11,514 bases of DNA from an uncultured Flavobacteriales bacterium. GTDB taxonomy: Bacteria > Bacteroidota > Bacteroidia > Flavobacteriales_E > Vicingaceae. The translations under genes were made by a program, and so were the position numbers. The notes under the pieces are model-generated. The model searched no databases, was not told the origin of the DNA, and worked only from the letters and a program-made list of their open reading frames with translations. How positions within the stretch are numbered: position 1 is the stretch's first letter; each line of letters starts with the position of its first letter. The stretch covers positions 1-11,514 of the forward strand of contig CALALS010000201.1 in the NCBI GenBank assembly GCA_937925525.1, read 5' to 3'. Shown here one piece after another: positions 7,121-11,514 of this stretch.

Positions 7121-7160
7121 TAGCTTTGTTAAGTTAAGTAGCAAATTTAACATACTTTTA
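7121..7160 (+). promoter_or_regulatory. Candidate promoter elements for the flippase gene
   Basis: The 62-bp gap between divergent genes must hold the promoter of the flippase gene unless it is read from further away. TAGCTTTG at 7121-7128 fits TANNTTTG but has no TTG at the expected upstream distance. Alternatively TTTG at 7125-7128 could act as a -33 element for TACTTTTA at 7153-7160 (7 of 8 consensus features), with a spacer of 24 bases, one longer than usual. Neither is convincing alone. Confidence 0.25.
7142..7149 (-). promoter_or_regulatory. Candidate -7 element (TAAATTTG) for the T9SS paralog pair
   Basis: On the minus strand TAAATTTG fits the Bacteroidetes -7 consensus TANNTTTG and ends 22 bases before the ATG of the 583-residue gene, a distance typical for the group. 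A matching TTG at the usual -33 spacing is absent; only a T-run lies about 21 bases further upstream. In such AT-rich DNA the match could be chance. Confidence 0.35.
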
Positions 7161-7181
7161 CCACTTATTTAAAAAATAATT

Positions 7182-8672
7182 TTGGGAATAGTTAAAAGAC
7201 AAGCCATTAAAGCAACTATTGTATCCTATGCAGGAGCATTTTTGGGTTACTTTAATCAAGTTGTGCTGTTTGTGCAATTTCTTGCGCCTGCCCAAATAGG
7301 TTTAATTCGTCTTATTGTTGATTTTGCTACTGTAGCTAGTCAAGTTACTTTACTAGGTATTCCAAGTGTTATTTTAAAGTATTTCCCGTTTTTCAAGGAC
7401 AGAGAAAAGAAGCATAACAATATTTTAGGATTTTCTATTTTAATAGGGCTTTTGGGTTTTGCCTTAGTAACAGTTATTCTTTTCGTTTTTAAAGGAGTTT
7501 TTGTAAAGATTTATGAAGAACGCTCTGAAGAGTTTATCGATTATTATCATCTGGTAATTCCTTTACTTTTTTACTTTACGTTTTTTAATATCCTAGATGC
7601 TTATTCTCGTTCATTAATGAGGATAACAGTTCCATCAATATTAAGAGATATTTTTTCAAGAATACTGGTGGCAGCAGTCGTTGTCCTTTTTTATTTTAAA
7701 CTGATTGATTTTAGTTGGATGATTAGCTTATATGCCTTGTCTTTTATTATTCCGGTTATTGCTTTAGCCTATTACATAAAACGCTTGGGCCATTGGTTGT
7801 TAGGAATTGACTTTAGTTTCTTTACTAAAGACTTAAAGAAAAGTATTACAAGTTTTGCAGGTTTTTCACTGCTTGGGACTGCTTCATCTACTTTGGTGTG
7901 GAGGATAGATGTTTTAATGATAGCTCCATTATTGGGGCTCGCAGAAACGGGAATTTATGGAATTGCCAGTTATATTGGTTCAGTAATTGAAATTCCCGGT
8001 CGTTCATTATCGCAAATATCACTTCCTGTTATTGCTGATGCCTGGAAAAACAATGACCTACCTAAGATTGCCGATATGTATAGCAGAACTGCTTTAAATC
8101 AATTGATTATCACTGGTCTTATATTTTTATTAATATGGTGTGGAATAGACGATATCATTGATATTTTTTTAAAAGCGGAATATCAAGAAGGGAAATATGT
8201 AGTATTATTTATTGCGCTTGGTAAGTTAGTCAATTTAGCTTCAGGAGTAAATGGTGAAATTATTATGACCTCTAAGTATTACAGATACAACATAATTGTA
8301 ATTATGATACTTATGGTAGCTACTATTGGTTTTAATATTGTTTTTATTCCAATTTATGGGATAACCGGAGCAGCTTTTGCAACATTTTTGTCTCTGATTA
8401 TTTTTAATTTGGCTAAGTTTTTCTTTGTGTGGATTAAGCTGAAAATGCAGCCTTTTGGAGTAAAACACTTCTTGTCAGCCTTAATTATTACCTTATTTGT
8501 TCTTATGAGTATGTACACTCCTAAAATGGGGAACTCTTTAGTTGACTTATTAATAAGATGCTCAGCAATAAGCGTATTGTATTTAGTTATAATTTATTAT
8601 ACAAAGCTATCCGATGACATTAATGAATATATCGATATGGGAATTCTGAAATTAAGAAATATCTTCAAGTAA
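7182..8672 (+). CDS. Polysaccharide/lipopolysaccharide flippase (Wzx-like), TTG start
   Basis: This 496-residue polytopic inner-membrane protein belongs to the oligosaccharide flippase (MOP superfamily) group, which moves undecaprenyl-linked oligosaccharides across the inner membrane for polymerisation or ligation. Hydrophobic segments occur along the whole length, about 12-14 in all, with length typical for the family. Supporting landmarks are the N-terminal GIVKRQAIKATIVSYAGAFL helix, the VWRIDVLMIAPLLGLAETGI segment with YGIASYIGS, and a later FIPIYGITGAAFATFLS helix. The start is TTG at 7182: MGIVKRQ matches the usual beginning of Bacteroidetes members, and no suitable ATG is near. It has the same orientation as the sulfotransferase, methyltransferase and glycosyltransferase genes, so it probably serves the same glycan although the T9SS gene pair separates it from them. 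Its last 21 bp overlap the converging TPR gene. Confidence 0.88.
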   Translation: MGIVKRQAIKATIVSYAGAFLGYFNQVVLFVQFLAPAQIGLIRLIVDFATVASQVTLLGIPSVILKYFPFFKDREKKHNNILGFSILIGLLGFALVTVILFVFKGVFVKIYEERSEEFIDYYHLVIPLLFYFTFFNILDAYSRSLMRITVPSILRDIFSRILVAAVVVLFYFKLIDFSWMISLYALSFIIPVIALAYYIKRLGHWLLGIDFSFFTKDLKKSITSFAGFSLLGTASSTLVWRIDVLMIAPLLGLAETGIYGIASYIGSVIEIPGRSLSQISLPVIADAWKNNDLPKIADMYSRTALNQLIITGLIFLLIWCGIDDIIDIFLKAEYQEGKYVVLFIALGKLVNLASGVNGEIIMTSKYYRYNIIVIMILMVATIGFNIVFIPIYGITGAAFATFLSLIIFNLAKFFFVWIKLKMQPFGVKHFLSALIITLFVLMSMYTPKMGNSLVDLLIRCSAISVLYLVIIYYTKLSDDINEYIDMGILKLRNIFK

Positions 8673-9404
8673 TTCCTGACAGTTTTTATATCTTTTTTTG
8701 TCTTCTTCTGTTGTAACTTTTATTTGTAGAGCCTTTTTTAGAACTGCTTTAGCCAATTCCACTTTTTTATTCAAACGATAAGTGTCGGCTAATTCATAAA
8801 AATGTAATATATAATCCGGCTCTAATTTGCAACACATAATAAACGCATTTTCGGCATCTTCGTAAGTACCGCCTTCAGGAACACCGCCAAAAAAGGCATT
8901 TATCATGGCTTTTTCCATAGCATTAAAGCCTGCTATTGTTTTATGATATCTTCCTAATACATGATAAGCTCCTGCATGTTTGGGGTCAAGAGCTATTGTT
9001 TTTTCTGCCTCTGTTTTAATTAGTTTGGCATTGGCAATTTTTTGTTTACTGCTTGCATTTTCATTAATTCTTCCAAGAGCAAGTGCGTAAGCAAAATGCG
9101 CTTCTGCATTTTTATTATCTAAAGCTATTGCTTTTTTTGCAAGGTCTTCTGCTTTCTCATAATATTTAATTCTTTCTGCTTCAGTAGGCATACTTACTCC
9201 ATATCTTGAGCAGCTTGAACTAAGTCTTGCTGCATAATCAGCATTGTTTGGATCAATGTCATACAACTTAGTAAAAACTTCGTATGCTTCTTTACTTTGG
9301 TAAGCATCCATTAACTGAATACCTTTTTTATAAAGTTCTTCTTGAGATTGAGAGAATCCTATAAAGGATAACCCGATAAATAAAATACTAAGCCACTTTT
9401 TCAT
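8652..9404 (-). CDS. Exported TPR protein resembling the RMDN (regulator of microtubule dynamics) family
   Basis: This 250-residue protein has an N-terminal signal peptide (MKKWLSILFIGLSFIGFS), with cleavage likely before Gln19, followed by TPR-like helical pairs; it is probably periplasmic or membrane-associated. Landmarks are AYEVFTKLYDIDPNNADYAA (about 40-59), AEDLAKKAIALDNKNAEAHF (85-104), AYALALGRIN, AEKTIALDPKHAGAYHVLGR (133-152), AFFGGVPEGGTYEDAENAF (170-188) and LEPDYILHFYELADTY (194-209). The combination AxALGR, HxLGRYH, FGGVPEG and LEPxxxxHxxELAxxY is what I recall from the RMDN-like TPR family, which has bacterial members; that assignment is from memory. The start was chosen as ATG at 9404 (MKK); ATG at 9407 would add one Met, and a TTG at 9413 is less likely. 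The start overlaps the end of the yihY-family gene by 17 bp, which suggests coupling. Its specific function is unknown. Confidence 0.82.
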   Translation of the reverse strand: MKKWLSILFIGLSFIGFSQSQEELYKKGIQLMDAYQSKEAYEVFTKLYDIDPNNADYAARLSSSCSRYGVSMPTEAERIKYYEKAEDLAKKAIALDNKNAEAHFAYALALGRINENASSKQKIANAKLIKTEAEKTIALDPKHAGAYHVLGRYHKTIAGFNAMEKAMINAFFGGVPEGGTYEDAENAFIMCCKLEPDYILHFYELADTYRLNKKVELAKAVLKKALQIKVTTEEDKKRYKNCQELLEDIS

Positions 9405-10347
9405 CATTAACAAATTTTAATTTTTTCAAATTTACTCTTTTTGCGTATTTAATACTAGCATTTAATTCATATCCAATTAAAATTGAAAGCGAATTATAAT
9501 ATAACCATAACATAATTACAATTAACGCCCCTATAGAACCGTAGAATTTATTGTAATTTGAGAAATTATTTACATAAAAAGCAAATCCAAACGATATGAT
9601 TATGGTTAATAAAGTTGCAAGTGTAGAACCAGCAGAAATGAGTTTAAATTTTTCTCCTTTTGGGCTGCCAATGTAATAGGTCAGTGAAAACCCGAAAAAG
9701 CAGAGAAGCATAAATACTAACACTTCTATGAGTTGCAATAAAAATGCGTTAAACCCGCCTTTAATTATTCCTTGATTAATTAAAAAGTGAATAATGCTTT
9801 CTCCAAAAACGATAATGGTAATTGCTAAAACCATTAAAGAAGATAGAACAAATAATAATAATATAGCACGTAGCCATAAAATTATAGGCTTTCGCTTATT
9901 CTGATTAAAATATGAAGAGTTGAAAGACATTAACATTGCATTAATTCCATTCGTTGCTAAATAGAATGCAAAAATGAAACCAAAAGAGACAAGTCCTCCA
10001 TTTGATTTAGACAATATACCATGTATGGTTTTTTCCAATAAACTATAAGCGTCTGAGGGTAATCCGACTTCCATCATCAACATTACTTCTTCTTGAAAAT
10101 TGTGAATAGGAATAAATGGAATAAGTGAAAACAAGAAAATAATAGAAGGGAATAAGGCTAAAAAAAAGCGAAATGCAAGTGAATAGGCTCTAGTGGTAAG
10201 AGAGTTCTTTTTTAAGCCTGCTATAAAAAAAGAGCCAACTTGTAATAATGATAAACCTTCAAATCCCGGTAAAACAATTTTGTCCAGCTTTTTTTGAATG
10301 GCTTTTATAAGTTTACTGTTCTTTATTTTGGCAATTATTTTTTTCAT
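9388..10347 (-). CDS. YihY/virulence factor BrkB family inner-membrane protein
   Basis: This 319-residue protein belongs to the YihY/BrkB family (once misnamed ribonuclease BN). It has a basic cytoplasmic N-terminus of about 50 residues and six predicted membrane segments, at about 57-80, 117-137, 162-184, 205-226, 235-259 and 272-294. Diagnostic stretches are RAYSLAFRFFLALFPSIIFL (53-72), the FYLATNGINAMLMSFN segment (128-143), and NKFYGSIGALIVIMLWLYY (266-284) followed by SLSILIGYELNASI. Length is typical for the family. The molecular function is not established; transport or envelope roles have been proposed. The start codon overlaps the nadC stop as ATGA (4 bp), a classical translational-coupling arrangement, and the 3' end runs into the next gene. 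No homologue of rlmH, which I recall often lies near these genes in Bacteroidetes, is between them here. Confidence 0.9.
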   Translation of the reverse strand: MKKIIAKIKNSKLIKAIQKKLDKIVLPGFEGLSLLQVGSFFIAGLKKNSLTTRAYSLAFRFFLALFPSIIFLFSLIPFIPIHNFQEEVMLMMEVGLPSDAYSLLEKTIHGILSKSNGGLVSFGFIFAFYLATNGINAMLMSFNSSYFNQNKRKPIILWLRAILLLFVLSSLMVLAITIIVFGESIIHFLINQGIIKGGFNAFLLQLIEVLVFMLLCFFGFSLTYYIGSPKGEKFKLISAGSTLATLLTIIISFGFAFYVNNFSNYNKFYGSIGALIVIMLWLYYNSLSILIGYELNASIKYAKRVNLKKLKFVNDEKVA

Positions 10348-11180
10348 TCAAAGGCTTTTAGACTCATGTCTAAACTTTTAATTTGATGGGTAAGTGCGCC
10401 AACGGAAACGTAATCTACTCCACACTTTGCATATTCTTGAATAGTTGAGGCATTAATGTTTCCTGATGCCTCTGATTCATATTTTCCATTTATAAGGCTA
10501 ACAGCAGTCTTTAAATCTTCGTAATAAAAATTATCAAGCATTATTCTATCTACCTTAACAATTTCTACTATTTGCCTCACTTCTTCCAAATCTCTTGCTT
10601 CTATTTCAATTTTTAAATTAAGTTGGTTAGCCTCCAAATAAGCTAGTGTGTTATCAATAGCATTTTTAATACTTCCCGCATAATCTATATGATTATCTTT
10701 AATTAAAATCATATCATACAATCCAAACCTATGATTTTCTCCACCGCCAATTTTAACTGCCAATTTTTCGAAATAACGAATTCCCGGAGTTGTTTTTCTA
10801 GTATCTAGAACTTTTGTTTTATAATCTTTAATTAAAGAAGCCAAATAGTTGGTGTGTGTAGCAATTCCGCTCATTCTTTGCAAGAAATTGAGGGCTAAGC
10901 GTTCTGCCATTAATATTTTTTGAGCATTTCCTTCTACTGTAAAGGCAATATCTCCTTTTTTTATAGATGCTCCATCTTTAATAATCTCAGAAAATTTAAT
11001 AGAAGAATCAATTTTATGAAACACTGTTTTTGCTACATCAATCCCGGCTATTATGCCATCTTCTTTTACTAAAAGCCTAGCTTTTTTTTGAGTGTTTGCA
11101 GGTATGGTTGAAAGTGAAGTGTGATCACCGTCACCAATATCTTCTATTATAGCCCAATCAATAAATTCTTCCGGAGTCAT
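10344..11180 (-). CDS. nadC: Nicotinate-nucleotide diphosphorylase (carboxylating), quinolinate phosphoribosyltransferase
   Basis: This 278-residue cytoplasmic enzyme converts quinolinate and PRPP to nicotinate mononucleotide, CO2 and pyrophosphate in de novo NAD synthesis. All expected landmarks are present in order: the N-terminal DIGDGDHTS (14-22), AERLALNFLQRMSGIAT (92-108), DTRKTTPGIR (126-135), GGGENHRFGLYDMILIKDNH (145-164), IEIEARD (191-197), DRIMLDN (211-217), SEASGNI (236-242) and SVGALTHQ (259-266). The substrate-binding Arg and Lys in RKTTPG, the His/Arg in NHR and the Lys in IKDNH are intact, so the enzyme should be active. Length is normal. The ATG at 11180 lies 16 bases after a consensus-like -7 element. 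The gene is followed with 4-bp overlap by the yihY-family gene and preceded by a DUF4783 gene, a pairing known in Bacteroidetes. nadA and nadB are not in the window. Confidence 0.96.
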   Translation of the reverse strand: MTPEEFIDWAIIEDIGDGDHTSLSTIPANTQKKARLLVKEDGIIAGIDVAKTVFHKIDSSIKFSEIIKDGASIKKGDIAFTVEGNAQKILMAERLALNFLQRMSGIATHTNYLASLIKDYKTKVLDTRKTTPGIRYFEKLAVKIGGGENHRFGLYDMILIKDNHIDYAGSIKNAIDNTLAYLEANQLNLKIEIEARDLEEVRQIVEIVKVDRIMLDNFYYEDLKTAVSLINGKYESEASGNINASTIQEYAKCGVDYVSVGALTHQIKSLDMSLKAFE

Positions 11181-11196
11181 TTACTTAATTTGGCTA

Positions 11197-11226
11197 CAAA
11201 GGTATTTTAAATTGTAATTAAATCAA
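11197..11226 (-). promoter_or_regulatory. Bacteroidetes-type promoter before nadC
   Basis: Read on the minus strand, TTG (11226-11224) is followed after exactly 19 bases by TACCTTTG (11204-11197), matching the Bacteroidetes sigma-A consensus TTTG-N19-TANNTTTG except for one base in the -33 box (GTTG). The -7 element ends 16 bases before the nadC ATG, giving a short leader. It should drive nadC, the yihY-family gene and the TPR gene together. Confidence 0.65.
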
Positions 11227-11232
11227 CTTGGC

Positions 11233-11514
11233 TTATTCGCTGTCTTTTTCAATGCGAATTTCATGAATGGTAACTTTATTGCCTGTTTTGTAAAGAATAT
11301 AGGTTCTGTATTTAGTGGTATCTATAACTAAATTACCAATTGCATAGTTACTTCCGTTTTTTGATTGACCGCTGTGTAATGTTTTATACCCTTTTGGTGA
11401 GCCGGATTGGTAAAACTTCTTTAAAATGATTTCTGCTTGTTGTTTGCTGTAAATATCTTCACTTCCGGGAATATCAAAATCAACCTCAGAATTAAAGTAG
11501 GTGGCAAATACCTG
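11233..11514 (-). CDS. DUF4783 domain-containing protein, C-terminal part (5' end outside window)
   Basis: This frame enters from the right edge and ends at the stop codon at 11233-11235, giving 93 residues; the start and any signal peptide are outside the window. The sequence reads as a small alpha/beta domain: VFATYFNSEVDFDIPGSE, then IYSKQQAEIILKKFY, GYKTLHSGQSK, SNYAIGNLVIDTTKYRTYIL, and a final VTIHEIRIEK. The YSKxQAExILxxFF-like helix, the LHxGxSK turn, the AIGxLV strand and the terminal IxEIRIE strand are what I know from DUF4783, a Bacteroidetes family of small, usually exported proteins of unknown function that often lies next to nadC. The fold may be NTF2-like (inference). It is separated from nadC by 52 bp that hold a candidate promoter. 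Confidence 0.75.
   Translation of the reverse strand, partial: QVFATYFNSEVDFDIPGSEDIYSKQQAEIILKKFYQSGSPKGYKTLHSGQSKNGSNYAIGNLVIDTTKYRTYILYKTGNKVTIHEIRIEKDSE

Noticed and set aside
6902..7123. Short plus-strand open frame over the 5' end of the 583-residue gene
   Set aside because: It is antisense to the signal peptide and start of a real gene, with no family resemblance.
8241..8468. Short minus-strand open frame inside the flippase gene
   Set aside because: It is antisense to well-formed membrane helices and has a Lys/Asn-rich low-complexity composition.
9411..9413. TTG start for the TPR gene
   Set aside because: It adds only three residues before MKKWLSIL; ATG codons at 9407 and 9404 are closer to a typical signal-peptide start.
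9427..9434. TAAATTTG on the minus strand as a promoter for the TPR gene
   Set aside because: It fits TANNTTTG, but there is no TTG at the expected -33 distance and the gene is overlapped by the upstream gene, so cotranscription is more likely and the match is probably chance.

Overview
The window comes from an AT-rich member of the Bacteroidetes (Bacteroidota), most likely a Flavobacteriales-like marine or uncultured lineage. The evidence is two type IX secretion system (T9SS) sorting domains of different classes, signal peptides whose predicted mature ends begin with Gln, the near absence of Shine-Dalgarno sequences, a Bacteroidetes-style promoter (TTG-N19-TACCTTTG) before nadC, and the nadC/DUF4783 neighbourhood. 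No rRNA, tRNA, CRISPR array, transposase or integrase gene is visible. Coding density is very high; the longest gap between genes is 62 bp.

Region 1 (1-2609, + strand) is the end of a surface-polysaccharide cluster: the C-terminal half of a sulfotransferase (cut by the window edge), a SAM-dependent methyltransferase and a GT4-like glycosyltransferase, spaced 3 and 6 bp apart and probably one operon. The cluster resumes after region 2 with a Wzx-type flippase (7182-8672, +). Together these genes suggest assembly and export of a modified, possibly sulfated and methylated, glycan.

Region 2 (2585-7119, - strand) interrupts that cluster with two tandem paralogous secreted proteins, 11 bp apart. 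Both have a signal peptide, a shared beta-propeller-like region of about 350 residues and one copy of a Cys-containing repeat. After that point they differ completely. The upstream one (583 aa) continues into a PKD/Ig-like segment and a type A sorting domain. The downstream one (923 aa) continues into eight more copies of a strictly 51-residue repeat and a type B (gliding-motility-associated) sorting domain. This pair is the most interesting part of the window.

Region 3 (8652-11514, - strand) looks like conserved chromosomal backbone, transcribed toward the polysaccharide cluster: a DUF4783 protein (partial), nadC of NAD biosynthesis, a YihY/BrkB-family membrane protein and an exported TPR protein resembling the RMDN family. 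nadC and yihY overlap by 4 bp, and yihY overlaps the TPR gene. A good candidate promoter sits just before nadC.

I see no clearly new multi-gene system. The observations most worth following are the paralog pair with exchanged T9SS sorting signals, its perfectly periodic repeat array, and its position inside a polysaccharide locus.
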